Below, one piece after another: positions 37,038 to 47,126 of a stretch of 64,000 bases of DNA (position 1 is its first letter; every line of letters begins with the position of its first letter). The notes under the pieces are model-generated. The model ran no database searches and was not told the DNA's origin. It was given only the letters and a program-made list of their open reading frames with translations. The stretch comes from a bacterium BMS3Bbin10 (GTDB lineage Bacteria; Pseudomonadota; Alphaproteobacteria; Rhizobiales; Methyloligellaceae), in contig BDTT01000012.1 of the NCBI GenBank assembly GCA_002897995.1, forward strand, positions 1 to 64,000, written 5' to 3'. Position numbers and translations under genes: made by a program.

Positions 37038-37946
37038 ATGATCACGCTGCGTCAGCTTCAATATTTCCAGGCTCTTGGTGAATGCCTCCATTTTGGCCGG
37101 GCCGCTGAAGCCTGTTCGGTGACCCAGCCGGCCCTGAGCATGCAGATCAAGGAGCTTGAGGCCGATCTTGGCGTGACGCTCATCGAGCGCCGCAAATCCG
37201 GCGTGCAGCTCACCAGCGAGGGGCGGGAGGTTGCCCGGCGCGCGGCGCAAATCCTGCTGGATACAAAAGACCTTCGAGACTTTGCCGCCGAGCGCCACGG
37301 GCCGCTCGGCCGCGCCCTGTCGCTGGGGGTTATTCCGACCATAGCACCTTACATTCTTCCGCGCGCCCTGCCTGAGTTGCAGCAGCGATACCCCGAACTC
37401 GATCTGACTCTGCATGAGGCGCAGACCGGCCGTTTGCTGGAGCAGCTGGCCGGAGGCGCCCTGGATGTGGCGCTGCTCGCGCTCCCGGCCGGAGATGACC
37501 GCTTCACAAGCGAGATATTGTTCGAGGACCGGTTTCTGCTGGCCATGCCGGCGGGTGCGCCCGCGCCCCGGTCCATGCATATCGGCGATCTGCGCGCGGA
37601 CAAGCTGATTCTGCTGGAGGAAGGCCACTGCCTGCGCGACCAGGCGCTCGCCGTCTGCGGCGCTGTCGGGGAGGGGGCCATGGCGAAATTCGGCGCCACC
37701 AGCCTGACGACGGTCCTGCAGATGGTGGCGAGCGGTTACGGCAGCACGCTGTTGCCGGAAATGGCGGTGCCTGTGGAGGTTCGCGCCGGCACGCCGCTGA
37801 CCCTGCGCCATCTGGAGCCGGAGCCCTCGCGCACCATCGGACTGCTCTGGCGCGCCTCGGCGCCCCGCCAGGAACGGTTCGGCGCGCTCGGCGATGTCAT
37901 TCGCGGCGTCTGGCGGAAGGGCAATCCGGGATACCAGGCGCACTGA
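37038..37946 (+). CDS. oxyR: OxyR-type hydrogen-peroxide-sensing LysR regulator
   Basis: 302 residues. LysR helix-turn-helix at 1-60 (TLRQLQYFQALGECLHFGRA, QPALSMQIKELEADLGVTL). Two redox cysteines at the OxyR positions: LEEGHCLRDQALAVCG near 197-209, with the GHCLRDQ motif exact. Peroxide joins them in a disulfide and turns OxyR into an activator. Divergent from katG. Its ribosome binding site GAGGA is contributed by the last copy of the repeat just upstream. Confidence 0.9.
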   Translation: MITLRQLQYFQALGECLHFGRAAEACSVTQPALSMQIKELEADLGVTLIERRKSGVQLTSEGREVARRAAQILLDTKDLRDFAAERHGPLGRALSLGVIPTIAPYILPRALPELQQRYPELDLTLHEAQTGRLLEQLAGGALDVALLALPAGDDRFTSEILFEDRFLLAMPAGAPAPRSMHIGDLRADKLILLEEGHCLRDQALAVCGAVGEGAMAKFGATSLTTVLQMVASGYGSTLLPEMAVPVEVRAGTPLTLRHLEPEPSRTIGLLWRASAPRQERFGALGDVIRGVWRKGNPGYQAH

Positions 37947-37955
37947 GGTTTTTGT

Positions 37956-38882
37956 TCAGCGTTTCAGGAATTCCTGCATCAGCTCCACCGTCTGTTGCGG
38001 CCTTTCTTCCTGGGGCATGTGCCCGCATCTGCGCATGATACGGAGGGTGGAATTGGGAAGATCGTTGCGCAGCCGCAGGCCGATTCTCGGCTTGATAACC
38101 TTGTCGCGGTCGCACCAGATGATGAGCGCCGGAATCTTGATGGTCTTGTAGCGGCTTGAGAGTTCGGGAAGATTTTTCGGCAAAATCTGACGCGCCGTCT
38201 GAATCAGGGCATGGCGGGAGCCTTTGTCCTTCAGCGGGCCGGAATATTGCTTCACATCGTGGCTGTCGAATTTCGAATCGTCGAAATAGGCAAGTTTCAG
38301 GGCAACCCGCGTCTGGACATCGAGCGGCACCAGGCGGCTGCTGATCTCGCCCAGCACCGGTGTGCGCAAAATGCTGAAGGCGATCGGAATATTCTGGGCA
38401 TAGGCGATGCTGTTGATAAGAACCAGTTTGGCGATCCGTTTGCGCTTGGCGGGGTTGTTGTCGAGCGCCAGCACCAGCGCCACGCCGCCGCCGAGCGAGT
38501 GGCCGATGACGGTGACCTTTTTCAGGCCGATCTGATCGATGAACTGGGAAACGAGCGCCGCCTGATCGAAAATGGAGTAGCCGTCATCGAACGGCTTTTC
38601 AGACAGGCCGAAGCCTTTCAGGTCCAGCGTGACGACCCTGTAGCCCGACGCGGTCAGCGCCGGTTCCACATGCCGCCAGGTGTAGGAACTGGCGCCGAAG
38701 CCGTGCAGCAGCAAGACGGCCTGGCCTGTCCCCCGATCGCGATAGGCCAGCCGGACTTTCTGCGTGTCCGAACCCACGGTGGCATAGCGGACATCGGCGT
38801 CCCCGCTCTGATAGGCGCCCGAACATGACATGAGAAGCGATCCCGCCAGCAGCAGCACACAAATTCTAACCGTCTTAATCAT
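37956..38882 (-). CDS. Alpha/beta hydrolase, probable lipoprotein
   Basis: 308 residues if started at MIKTVRICVLLLAG; a start 33 nt further upstream (38915) is also possible. The signal ends LLLAGSLLMSC, a lipobox (cysteine about 20). Alpha/beta hydrolase core: oxyanion LLHGFGASSYTW, nucleophile elbow VIGHSLGGG (serine), aspartate near LIIWCDRDKVI, histidine in RRCGHMPQEERP. An envelope-anchored esterase or lipase-like enzyme; substrate unknown. It converges with oxyR (9 nt apart). Confidence 0.85.
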   Translation of the reverse strand: MIKTVRICVLLLAGSLLMSCSGAYQSGDADVRYATVGSDTQKVRLAYRDRGTGQAVLLLHGFGASSYTWRHVEPALTASGYRVVTLDLKGFGLSEKPFDDGYSIFDQAALVSQFIDQIGLKKVTVIGHSLGGGVALVLALDNNPAKRKRIAKLVLINSIAYAQNIPIAFSILRTPVLGEISSRLVPLDVQTRVALKLAYFDDSKFDSHDVKQYSGPLKDKGSRHALIQTARQILPKNLPELSSRYKTIKIPALIIWCDRDKVIKPRIGLRLRNDLPNSTLRIMRRCGHMPQEERPQQTVELMQEFLKR

Positions 38883-39171
38883 GAGTCCCGCGATCAATTC
38901 ATGCATTGGCGGCAAACCGAAACCCGTGGCCCCGGTAACAGGGGCGCGAGACTTTCATGCTGTTCGGGCTTTTTCAAGAACTCATCGTCCAGGGGCGTTT
39001 CGTAAAGTGCGCCCGGGCCACCTGCTCCGGTTCGATGGAAAACCGCTCCAGCCGCGCCCGGCCGCGGCGGATCAACACCTCCTTAACTCTAGCTTGTGAT
39101 CGTGAGAGCCGGAAATCCCGGTTTGTTGCCGATTAACCCGCCATAAACCCTGAATTCTCCATGTCAGGCCA

Positions 39172-39211
39172 TTGACGCCCATATATTCCCATGCTATCCC
39201 ATATGTGCCCG
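39172..39211 (+). promoter_or_regulatory. dcw promoter with four MraZ-type boxes
   Basis: TTGACG (39172-39177), 17-bp spacer, TATCCC (39195-39200). CCCA/CCCG occurs at 39178, 39188, 39198 and 39208, exactly every 10 bp (TGGG on the minus strand), covering the spacer, -10 box and start region. MraZ binds TGGG repeats one helical turn apart in front of mraZ, so this is probably the autoregulatory operator. Confidence 0.7.
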
Positions 39212-39385
39212 TTCGGATTGGGGTAACGGGAGGAGAGGCGTCTTGTCTGAGCTCCTCTGAGGCCACGGGAGACCAGCGGCCTCTCCTCCGCCCCATATCC
39301 ATCAGGACGCGGTAGCAGCGCTGGGGGCTGCACCTGCGGCAAGGAAGTTCGTTGCGTAACAGCCGAAGTGGGGAATCGAGGGGGG
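39212..39385 (+). other. Structured mraZ leader
   Basis: About 175 nt of probable 5' untranslated RNA. GGAGGAGAGGC (39230-39240) can pair with GCCTCTCCTCC near 39278-39288, giving a long hairpin that could hide or present downstream signals. The upstream stretch 38883-39171 holds no supportable gene. Confidence 0.4.
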
Positions 39386-39871
39386 ATGGATCAGTTTGTC
39401 TCCAAATTTACCAACAAGATTGACGCCAAGGGGCGGGTATCCGTCCCGGTCTCTTTCCGCACTGTCCTCGCCAAAGACGGCTTTGAGGGCATCTATTGCT
39501 ATCCCTCGCTTGATGACGATGCGCTGGATGCGGGTGGCCAGCGCCTTGTCGGCAAGATTCAGCTTCTCCTCGAAGACCTCGCTCCCTATTCCGACGAACG
39601 CGACCATCTCGCGATGGCGCTTTTTGGCGCCAGCGAAATCCTCTCCATTGACCAGGATGGCCGCATCAAGATTCCCGAACGCCTGTGCACCCATGTGGGG
39701 CTTTCCAGCAGGGTCACATTCGTCGGGCTGGGCGACAAATTTCAGATATGGGAACCCGAGAAATTTGCCGATCAATTCAATGAGGGGCGTAAAAAGCTCA
39801 GTGAATTCAAGAAACTGCTAGGCGCGGGACGCGGAATTTCGCCGGACACTGAGGGGGCACGGGAACAATGA
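39386..39871 (+). CDS. mraZ: MraZ transcriptional regulator
   Basis: 161 residues from MDQFVSKFTNKIDAKGRVSV, the family's normal start; GAGGGGGG directly precedes the ATG. Two SpoVT/AbrB-like repeats: IDAKGRVSVPVSFR (about 12-25) and LSIDQDGRIKIPERLCTHVGL (about 85-105). MraZ binds DNA as a ring at TGGG repeats upstream of its own gene, and represses or modulates the dcw operon. It overlaps rsmH by 4 nt. Confidence 0.95.
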   Translation: MDQFVSKFTNKIDAKGRVSVPVSFRTVLAKDGFEGIYCYPSLDDDALDAGGQRLVGKIQLLLEDLAPYSDERDHLAMALFGASEILSIDQDGRIKIPERLCTHVGLSSRVTFVGLGDKFQIWEPEKFADQFNEGRKKLSEFKKLLGAGRGISPDTEGAREQ

Positions 39872-40902
39872 CGAGCCGCGGCACACCAGTCACGGGTGCT
39901 GCTGGCGGACCGGTTCGTCACGTTCCTGTGCTGCTCCCGGAGATCATTGACGCGCTGGCGCCCCGCGAGAACGGCACCTATATCGACGGAACATTCGGCG
40001 CGGGCGGATATACGCGCGCCCTGCTTGAGAGCGCCGAATGCATCGTCCTCGCCATCGACAAGGATCCGGAAGCCATTTCGGCCGGGCGCGGTCTGGAAGC
40101 GGAATCGGGCGGGCGGCTGACGCTGGTGCAGGGCGCCTTCGGCGATATGGCGGACATTGCCGCCGCCAATGGCATTTCCCGCGCCGACGGCATTGCCCTC
40201 GATCTCGGCGTGTCCTCGATGCAGCTCGATCAGGGTATGCGCGGATTTTCCTTTCAGAGCGACGGGCCGCTCGACATGCGCATGTCGCAGGCCGGTCCGA
40301 GCGCCGCCGATGCGGTGAATTCACTCGCCGAACGCGATCTGGCCCGGGTGATCCGGGTTCTGGGCGAAGAACGGCGCGCGCGGGCCATCGCCCGGGCCAT
40401 TGTCGCCGCGCGCGAGGAGCGCCCCATTGCCCGCACGGGCGAGCTGGCGGATATCGTCACGCGGGTGCTCGGGCGCCGGCATGACGACAAGAAACATCCC
40501 GCCACCCGGACCTTTCAGGCCCTGCGTCTTTATGTGAACGGGGAACTGGATGAACTGGTCGCCGGCCTGCTGGCGGCGGAGCGGTTGCTTGGAGAAGGGG
40601 GGCGTCTCGTGGTCGTCACCTTCCATTCCCTCGAGGACCGGATCGTGAAGCGGTTTCTGGCTGCCCGCGCGGGGAAAGCGGCCAGGCCATCGCGCCATGC
40701 GCCGGTGAGCGCGGCGCCTGAGCGGCAACCCTCTTTCGCGTTGCTGCACCGGCGCGCGGTTACGCCGGGGGCCGATGAAATCAAACGAAATCCGCGGGCG
40801 CGATCGGCGCGGATGCGGGCAGGCGTGCGTATGGGGACGCCGCCATTTCCAGCGGAGGCCGAGGGGCTTGGGGTGCCGAAACTTTCGGTAAATTCAATGT
40901 AG
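39868..40902 (+). CDS. rsmH: 16S rRNA (cytosine-1402-N4)-methyltransferase
   Basis: 344 residues. HVPVLLPEIIDAL at 18, YIDGTFGAGGYTRALLE (SAM-binding motif I), LDLGVSSMQLDQGMRGFSF near 110-128, LDMRM, HPATRTFQALRLYVNGELDEL and VTFHSLEDRIVKRF are all RsmH signatures. The C-terminal 60 residues (ends EGLGVPKLSVNSM) vary. Formerly mraW. ATGA overlap with mraZ. Confidence 0.95.
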   Translation: MTSRGTPVTGAAGGPVRHVPVLLPEIIDALAPRENGTYIDGTFGAGGYTRALLESAECIVLAIDKDPEAISAGRGLEAESGGRLTLVQGAFGDMADIAAANGISRADGIALDLGVSSMQLDQGMRGFSFQSDGPLDMRMSQAGPSAADAVNSLAERDLARVIRVLGEERRARAIARAIVAAREERPIARTGELADIVTRVLGRRHDDKKHPATRTFQALRLYVNGELDELVAGLLAAERLLGEGGRLVVVTFHSLEDRIVKRFLAARAGKAARPSRHAPVSAAPERQPSFALLHRRAVTPGADEIKRNPRARSARMRAGVRMGTPPFPAEAEGLGVPKLSVNSM

Positions 40903-40924
40903 TTCAGTATTGGGGTCAAAAGTA

Positions 40925-41281
40925 ATGCGTGTGGTGAATTTAATCCTGGCCGGCTGTGTGGTCGCGCTTTCATTTGTAATCTACGGGCAGAAATACGAAT
41001 CCCGGGATATGGAGAGCCGCGTTGCGGAGCTGCGCCGGGCCATCGGCGGCGAGCGTGATGCCGTTGCCGTATTGCGCGCCGAATGGAGCCATCTCAATCG
41101 TCCCAAACGTATCGAGCGGCTTGCCCGCAAGCATCTGGGGCTGAAACCGCTCAAGGCCAGCCAAATCCTGACCGTCAGGCAGTATGCCGAAATCCGCCAG
41201 CCGACTCCGGCGGAGGTCGCGGCTCGAATGCTCGGGCGTGTGGACCGGCCGGTGTCGCGGCGTCAGGCGGCGTTGCGCTAG
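40925..41281 (+). CDS. ftsL: Cell division protein FtsL
   Basis: 118 residues from MRVVNLILAGCVVALSFVIY: one N-terminal membrane helix, then a coiled coil (ESRDMESRVAELRRAIGGER, VAVLRAEWSHLNRPKRIE) and the FtsL motif RIERLARKHLGLKPL. Single-pass bitopic divisome subunit pairing with FtsB and FtsQ. Position between rsmH and ftsI is diagnostic. The ATG at 40925 was preferred to the TTG at 40910. Confidence 0.88.
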   Translation: MRVVNLILAGCVVALSFVIYGQKYESRDMESRVAELRRAIGGERDAVAVLRAEWSHLNRPKRIERLARKHLGLKPLKASQILTVRQYAEIRQPTPAEVAARMLGRVDRPVSRRQAALR

Positions 41282-41293
41282 AGCAAGGCGGTC

Positions 41294-42985
41294 ATGGGGC
41301 ACATTCGCAAACATCTGGCATTCAGGCGTGACGCCGCGCAGAAGCAGCGCACCCGGGCTCGCGCCGGGGTGATGTCACTGGCCTTTGCGCTTGCCTTCAC
41401 CGTTATCGGGGTCCGGCTCGGGGGTCTGGGTTTCGCGCCGGGCAATGCCGGGCCGAGCACCAGTTGGTCCACGCTGTCGAGCGCCGTCAACCGGTCGGAC
41501 ATCGTGGACCGGAAGGGGCGAATCCTCGCGACCGACATTCAAACCGGTTCCCTGTTCGCCAATCCAAGCCGCGTCGTCGATGTCGACACCACGGCCGAAC
41601 AGCTTTCCGCCGTGCTAACGAATGTGAATGCGCGGTCCTTGAGAAAGCGGCTCACCGGCGGCGGCAAGTTCCTGTGGATTGCGCGCGGGCTGGCGCCGCG
41701 CCAGCAGGCCGAGATTCACAATCTGGGTTTGCCGGGGCTCGGTTTCGTTCAGGAACCGCGCCGGGTCTATCCCGCCGGCGCCACGGCCTCCCATGTTCTG
41801 GGGTATGTGGATGTGGACAATCGGGGTCTGGCCGGGATGGAGCGCTATCTCGACAGGCAACCCGGAGTTGTTTCCACCGGGGCCAAGGCGAAGGCGGAGC
41901 GTATCCCGGTCCGCCTGGCGATGGACCTGAGTGTTCAGTATGCGGTGCGCGAGGAACTTGCCAGCGCCATGGAACGCTACAAGGCCAAGGCGGCTGTCGG
42001 CATCGTGCTCGACGTGCATTCGGGAGAGATCGTCGCGCTGTCCTCCCTGCCGGACTATGATCCGAACCGCCGCGAGCAGGCGCTCAAGAAGGACCGGTTC
42101 AACCGCGCGACCGCAGGTGTGTTCGAGCTGGGTTCCGTCTTCAAGGTGTTCACGACCGCGGGCGCGCTGGATATGGGCGTGACGTCGCTCGACAAGGGAT
42201 ATGACGCGAGCAAGCCGCTCAAGGTTGCCTCCTTCACCATCAATGATTTCCATGCCAAACGGCGCTGGCTCTCGGTCCCGGAGATTTTCATCTACTCGTC
42301 GAATATCGGGTCCGCCAAGATGGCGCTCGATATGGGCGTTAAGCGCCACAAGGCATTCCTGGACAAGCTGGGATTGCTCGATCGCATAAACACCGAGATG
42401 GGCCCCACCGCCGCGCCGATCGTCCCCAAGAGATGGGGGCGCCTGAACACCATGACAATTGCTTACGGTCATGGGCTTTCAGTAACGCCGCTGCACCTGG
42501 CAAGCGCGGCGGCGGCGCTTGTAAATGGCGGCTACAAGGTGAAGCCGACCTTTCTGGCGCGCTCGCGCGAAGACGCGGTCGGGCAGTCCGACCGGGTTCT
42601 GAAACTCCAGACCAGCGACCTGATGCGCTATTTGCTGCGGCTCAATGTGCAGCAGGGTTCGGGCAAGCAGTCCAATACCGCCGGCTACCGCGTCGGAGGC
42701 AAGACGGGCACGGCCGAGAAGGTCGTCAACGGGCGCTATTCGCGGTCCAAACTGCTCAACACATATCTCGGCGTCTTCCCGATGGACGCGCCTGAATATC
42801 TGGTGCTGGTGGTCCTTGACGAGCCCAAACGGGTCAAGGAATCGGGCGCGGGCGCAACCGCCGGCGTCAATTCCGCCCCGACCGTCGGGCGTATCATCGA
42901 GCGGATCGGGCCGATGCTGGGCGTAACCCCGGTTATGGACAGGGACCGGCAAAAGCCCGGCGCGCCTTTGGCGGCGTCCTATTAG
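41294..42985 (+). CDS. ftsI: Septal peptidoglycan transpeptidase FtsI (PBP3)
   Basis: 563 residues. One N-terminal membrane anchor (about 25-45), a dimerisation domain (RSDIVDRKGRILATDIQTGS at about 67-86) and transpeptidase domain with SxxK in GSVFKVFTT (near 280), SxN in YSSNIGSAK and KTG in GGKTGTAEK (near 470). Class B high-molecular-weight PBP that crosslinks septal peptidoglycan with FtsW. Starts 12 nt after ftsL. Confidence 0.95.
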   Translation: MGHIRKHLAFRRDAAQKQRTRARAGVMSLAFALAFTVIGVRLGGLGFAPGNAGPSTSWSTLSSAVNRSDIVDRKGRILATDIQTGSLFANPSRVVDVDTTAEQLSAVLTNVNARSLRKRLTGGGKFLWIARGLAPRQQAEIHNLGLPGLGFVQEPRRVYPAGATASHVLGYVDVDNRGLAGMERYLDRQPGVVSTGAKAKAERIPVRLAMDLSVQYAVREELASAMERYKAKAAVGIVLDVHSGEIVALSSLPDYDPNRREQALKKDRFNRATAGVFELGSVFKVFTTAGALDMGVTSLDKGYDASKPLKVASFTINDFHAKRRWLSVPEIFIYSSNIGSAKMALDMGVKRHKAFLDKLGLLDRINTEMGPTAAPIVPKRWGRLNTMTIAYGHGLSVTPLHLASAAAALVNGGYKVKPTFLARSREDAVGQSDRVLKLQTSDLMRYLLRLNVQQGSGKQSNTAGYRVGGKTGTAEKVVNGRYSRSKLLNTYLGVFPMDAPEYLVLVVLDEPKRVKESGAGATAGVNSAPTVGRIIERIGPMLGVTPVMDRDRQKPGAPLAASY

Positions 42986-43123
42986 AGTCAGTTCTGATTT
43001 ATCGATCCCCCTCAAGGGGCAGCTTGCCTTATCCCCTCTGGAAGGGGAGCCGCAAATTCTGTAGTGATTGGACGTCAAAACCCCGCCAACACTCCCAAGG
43101 TGAGCTGTCGATTGGCCCATTCC
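42986..43123. other. Spacer between ftsI and murE
   Basis: CCCCCTCAAGGGGCAGC and CCCCTCTGGAAGGGGAGC form two small hairpins (43011-43050), similar to the CTCCCC-type repeats at 30474. Unusual in a cluster where most genes overlap. No gene seen. Confidence 0.45.
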
Positions 43124-44587
43124 ATGAAGTTAGGTGAGCTTGCCGGGTCCGCGCATGCGCTCGGCGAACCCGCGGCACGCCTCGAAATTACCGGCCTCAC
43201 CGCCGACAGCCGCGAGGTTGGACCCGGCATGTTGTTTGCGGCCCTTCCCGGCACGCTTACCGATGGCGCCGGATTTATCCCGCAAGCCATCGAAAAGGGC
43301 GCGGCCGCCATCCTTTTGCCGCAAGGATCATCAGCAGCCGGGGGGCTGAAGCTGCCGGTACTCGAGGAGGCCGATCCGCGCCGCGCCCTGGCGCTTATGG
43401 CGGCGCGCTTTTATCGCCGCCAGCCCGGCACCATCGTCGGCGTCACCGGCACCAATGGCAAGACATCCGTGGTCGCTTTCGTGCGCCAGCTCTGGCAGGC
43501 CATGGGACTGAGCGCCGCCAGTCTCGGCACCATCGGCGTCGAGACGCCAGCCGGCCCCAGGCCGCTCATCCATACCACCCCCGATCCGGTTGGGCTGCAT
43601 AGGGTTCTGGCTGAACTGAGCGATGAAGGCGTCACCCATCTGGCGCTGGAAGCCTCCAGCCACGGATTGCAGCAGCGCCGTCTCGACGGGGTGAAATTCG
43701 CCGCCGCCGCCTTTACCAACCTGTCGCGCGATCATCTCGATTATCATGCCACGTTCGAGGACTATCTGGCGCAGAAGCTGCGCCTGTTCGACAGGCTTCT
43801 TCCGGGCGGCGCGCCGGTTGTGATCGACACCGATTCAGCCGGGGCGGACAGGTTTCTCGAAGCTGCGAGCAGGAGAAATCTTCCCGCGCTGACGGTCGGG
43901 GAAAGTGGCCGGACGCTGACACTCCTCGAGGCCAGACGGGACGGGCTCGCCCAGCATCTCTCGATTCGCCATGACGGGAAAACACATGACGTCACCTTAC
44001 CCCTGGTTGGAGGCTTTCAGGCGGCCAACGCCCTGGTCGCGGCGGGGCTCTGCATGGCCTGCGGCGCAGAGGCCGATGAGATCTTGCCGCTTCTCGGCGT
44101 GCTCAAAGGCGCCAGGGGGCGGCTTGAACAAGCCGGTGTGTCGGCCAGGGGCGCGCCGGTCTATATCGACTATTCCCATACTCCCGACGCTCTGGCCACG
44201 GCGCTCGACGCCCTGCGCCCCTACGCGAATAACAGGCTGGTCGTGGTGTTCGGCTGCGGCGGGGACCGTGACCGGGGCAAGCGCCCGCAAATGGGCAAAA
44301 TCGCATGTGACAAGGCCGATATGGTGTTTGTGACCGATGACAATCCGCGCGGCGAGGACCCGGCCGCGATACGCGCCGCAATCCTCAAAGCGGCGCCCGG
44401 GGCCAGCGAGATCGGCGACCGCGGCGAAGCGATCGAGGCTGCTGTCTTGAACCTCGGGCCCGGCGATCTGTTGCTCATCGCGGGCAAGGGCCATGAGCCG
44501 GGCCAGACCATCGCCGGCAAGGTCATACCGTTCTCCGATCATGACGCAGTGGCCGCCGCACTGGCTGCGGAGGCGGCCCGTGGCTGA
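43124..44587 (+). CDS. murE: UDP-MurNAc-tripeptide synthetase (meso-DAP adding)
   Basis: 487 residues. ATP-binding GVTGTNGKTSVV near 105, EASSHGLQQRRLDG, YIDYSHTPDALATAL, CGGDRDRGKRPQMG, and DNPRGEDP: the DNPR motif specifies meso-diaminopimelate addition. Start at the ATG giving MKLGELAG. Its stop overlaps the murF GTG by 8 nt. Confidence 0.94.
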   Translation: MKLGELAGSAHALGEPAARLEITGLTADSREVGPGMLFAALPGTLTDGAGFIPQAIEKGAAAILLPQGSSAAGGLKLPVLEEADPRRALALMAARFYRRQPGTIVGVTGTNGKTSVVAFVRQLWQAMGLSAASLGTIGVETPAGPRPLIHTTPDPVGLHRVLAELSDEGVTHLALEASSHGLQQRRLDGVKFAAAAFTNLSRDHLDYHATFEDYLAQKLRLFDRLLPGGAPVVIDTDSAGADRFLEAASRRNLPALTVGESGRTLTLLEARRDGLAQHLSIRHDGKTHDVTLPLVGGFQAANALVAAGLCMACGAEADEILPLLGVLKGARGRLEQAGVSARGAPVYIDYSHTPDALATALDALRPYANNRLVVVFGCGGDRDRGKRPQMGKIACDKADMVFVTDDNPRGEDPAAIRAAILKAAPGASEIGDRGEAIEAAVLNLGPGDLLLIAGKGHEPGQTIAGKVIPFSDHDAVAAALAAEAARG

Positions 44588-46001
44588 TCCGCTGTGGACA
44601 TTCGATGAGGTGCTGGCGGCGACGGGCGGGCGCGTGGAGGGCTCCGGGTCTCCCGACATATCGAGTGTATCCATCGATAGCCGCACCTTGGAGCCCGGCG
44701 CACTGTTCGCCGCCATTCGCGGCGATAGCCTTGATGGCCATGACTATGTTGCAAAAGCATTTCAAGCTGGCGCAACAGCGGCGCTCGTTGCGGACGACGC
44801 GAAGCTGGAGACAACCGGAATACTCATCCGCGTTCCCGATACGCTTCAAGCCCTGAACCGGCTCGGGGCGGCGGCCCGCGCGCGCAGCGGCGCCCGTGTC
44901 ATCGCGGTGACGGGAAGCGTCGGCAAGACCGGAACCAAGGAGGCCCTGCGGCTGGCGCTGGCCCCGTCGGGACGCGTGCACGCATCGCAAAAGTCCTACA
45001 ACAATCAGTGGGGCGTGCCGTTGACGCTCGCCAATTTTGCGCAAGGCGACGATTTCGGCGTGTTCGAGGTGGGCATGAATCACCCTGGAGAAATCACGCC
45101 GCTCACAAAGCTCATCCGCCCGCATATCGCGATCGTCACAACCGTTGCGTCCGTGCATCTGGAATTCTTCGAATCCGAGGAACGGATCGCCGAAGCCAAG
45201 GCGGAAATTTTCGCCGGGCTGGAACCGGGGGGCGTGGCGATTCTCAACCGCGACAATCCGCATTTCGAGTTATTGAAAAGGCGCGCCCGGGAAGCCGGCG
45301 CGGAGCGCATCATTGCTTTTGGGGCTCATGACGAGGCGGATGCAAAACTGACGGGTCTGAACCCGGCCGGCGATGCAAGCGACGTCGAGGCCGTTATCTC
45401 CGGCGAGGCGGTTTTCTACCGCATCGGTGCGCCGGGGCGGCATCTGGTTATGAACTCGCTTGGCGTATTGGCGGCGCTTCAGGCCGCTGGCGCGGATGTT
45501 CGCGCCGGGGCCGATGCGCTCGGCGGCTATCGGCTACAGCCCGGGCGCGGAGCCCGCACTTATTTCAGCCTTGGGGATGGCCGCGTGATGCTGATCGATG
45601 AAAGTTACAACGCCAACCCGGCATCCATGCGGGCCGCGCTGGAAAGCCTGGGCGAGACGCCGCGCGCGGACAGCCCGCGCCGTATCGCCGTGCTTGGCGA
45701 CATGCTGGAGATGGGTGACACCTCCTCCCGGCTGCATGGCGATCTGGCTCAGCCGGTTGACGCGGCCGGGGTAGATGTAGTCTTTGCATGCGGGCCGCAT
45801 ATGCGCAGCCTCTATGATGCGCTGCCCGAATCGCGGCGCGGAGCCTATGCGGAAAGTTCCCAAGGACTGGAAGCAGCCCTGCTGGAAACGGTTCAGGCGG
45901 GTGATGCCGTGATGGTCAAAGGCTCTCTGGGGAGCGCGATGGGGCCACTGGTCGAGGCGCTTCGGGCGCATCTGAAGCAAAAGGGTGCGCAGCCCGGATA
46001 G
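44580..46001 (+). CDS. murF: UDP-MurNAc-tripeptide:D-Ala-D-Ala ligase
   Basis: 473 residues from a GTG overlapping mur[15 protein letters not shown] at the start, ATP site [15 protein letters not shown] near 115 (GSxGKT), [23 protein letters not shown] and [15 protein letters not shown] near 340 are MurF signatures. It adds D-Ala-D-Ala made by Ddl from the same cluster. Confidence 0.94.
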   Translation: MADPLWTFDEVLAATGGRVEGSGSPDISSVSIDSRTLEPGALFAAIRGDSLDGHDYVAKAFQAGATAALVADDAKLETTGILIRVPDTLQALNRLGAAARARSGARVIAVTGSVGKTGTKEALRLALAPSGRVHASQKSYNNQWGVPLTLANFAQGDDFGVFEVGMNHPGEITPLTKLIRPHIAIVTTVASVHLEFFESEERIAEAKAEIFAGLEPGGVAILNRDNPHFELLKRRAREAGAERIIAFGAHDEADAKLTGLNPAGDASDVEAVISGEAVFYRIGAPGRHLVMNSLGVLAALQAAGADVRAGADALGGYRLQPGRGARTYFSLGDGRVMLIDESYNANPASMRAALESLGETPRADSPRRIAVLGDMLEMGDTSSRLHGDLAQPVDAAGVDVVFACGPHMRSLYDALPESRRGAYAESSQGLEAALLETVQAGDAVMVKGSLGSAMGPLVEALRAHLKQKGAQPG

Positions 46002-46030
46002 TGGCGCTGCCACGGGAGGGGAAAGCAGGC

Positions 46031-47116
46031 ATGTTCTATTGGCTAACCGAGTTTACCGACCAGATTCAGCTTTTCAATGTGTTTCGCTACATCACCTTCC
46101 GCACCGGCGGAGCGACCATGACCGCGCTGCTGTTCGTATTCATGTTCGGACCCGCGCTTATCAAGGCCTTGCGCCTCAAACAGGGCCGGGGGCAGCCGAT
46201 CCGCGACGACGGTCCGGTCAGCCATATTGTCGGCAAGCAGGGCACGCCGACCATGGGCGGCCTGATGATCCTGATGGGGGTCACGGCCTCGACCCTGCTC
46301 TGGGCCAATCTCTCCAACGCCTACGTCTGGGTCGTGCTGGCCGTTACACTCAGCTATGGCGGCATCGGCCTTTATGACGATTATCTCAAGGTCACCACGC
46401 GTTCATCGAAAGGGTTCCCCGGCCGCGTCAGGATTACGCTTGAGGCCACGGTCGCGGCGGTCGCCGTCTATATCATTGTGAAACTCGGCACGGAGCCGTT
46501 TTCAACCTCGCTTACGTTCCCTTTCTTCAAGAATCTCATTCTCGATCTCGGCCCGGTTTTCATTCTGTTCGGCGCCTTCATCATCGTCGGCGCGGGCAAT
46601 GCGGTGAACCTGACCGACGGGCTCGACGGTCTGGCGATTGTGCCGGTGATGATCGCGGCGGCGACATTCGGATTGATTACCTATCTGACCGGCAACAAGG
46701 TCTTCGCCGACTATCTGCAGATTCATTTCGTGCTTGGCGCGGGCGAACTGGCGATAATCTGCGGTGCGCTGGTCGGCGCCGGGCTCGGGTTTCTGTGGTT
46801 TAACGCCCCGCCGGCCACCATTTTCATGGGCGACACCGGTTCGCTCGCCCTGGGCGGCGCGCTCGGGACCATTGCCGTGGCCATCAAGCATGAGCTGGTG
46901 CTGGGCATTGTCGGCGGATTGTTCGTTCTGGAAACGCTTTCGGTGATCGTGCAGGTGGTCTCTTTCAAGCTCACGGGAAAGCGGGTGTTCAAAATGGCGC
47001 CGCTGCACCATCATTTCGAGCAGAAGGGGTGGGAGGAAGCCACCATCGTGATCCGCTTCTGGATCATATCCATCGTCCTGGCGATGATCGGGCTGGCGAC
47101 ACTCAAACTGCGCTAG
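46031..47116 (+). CDS. mraY: Phospho-N-acetylmuramoyl-pentapeptide transferase MraY
   Basis: 361 residues, ten hydrophobic segments. [11 protein letters not shown] near 74, the metal-binding DDYLKV (about 118-123), [13 protein letters not shown] near 190, [10 protein letters not shown] near 265 and the HHHFE motif in [12 protein letters not shown] near 325. Makes lipid I on undecaprenyl phosphate at the inner membrane. Start MFYWLTEF follows GGAGGGG by 9 nt; a GTG at 46001 is less likely. Confidence 0.96.
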   Translation: MFYWLTEFTDQIQLFNVFRYITFRTGGATMTALLFVFMFGPALIKALRLKQGRGQPIRDDGPVSHIVGKQGTPTMGGLMILMGVTASTLLWANLSNAYVWVVLAVTLSYGGIGLYDDYLKVTTRSSKGFPGRVRITLEATVAAVAVYIIVKLGTEPFSTSLTFPFFKNLILDLGPVFILFGAFIIVGAGNAVNLTDGLDGLAIVPVMIAAATFGLITYLTGNKVFADYLQIHFVLGAGELAIICGALVGAGLGFLWFNAPPATIFMGDTGSLALGGALGTIAVAIKHELVLGIVGGLFVLETLSVIVQVVSFKLTGKRVFKMAPLHHHFEQKGWEEATIVIRFWIISIVLAMIGLATLKLR

Positions 47117-47126
47117 TATTGGCTGC

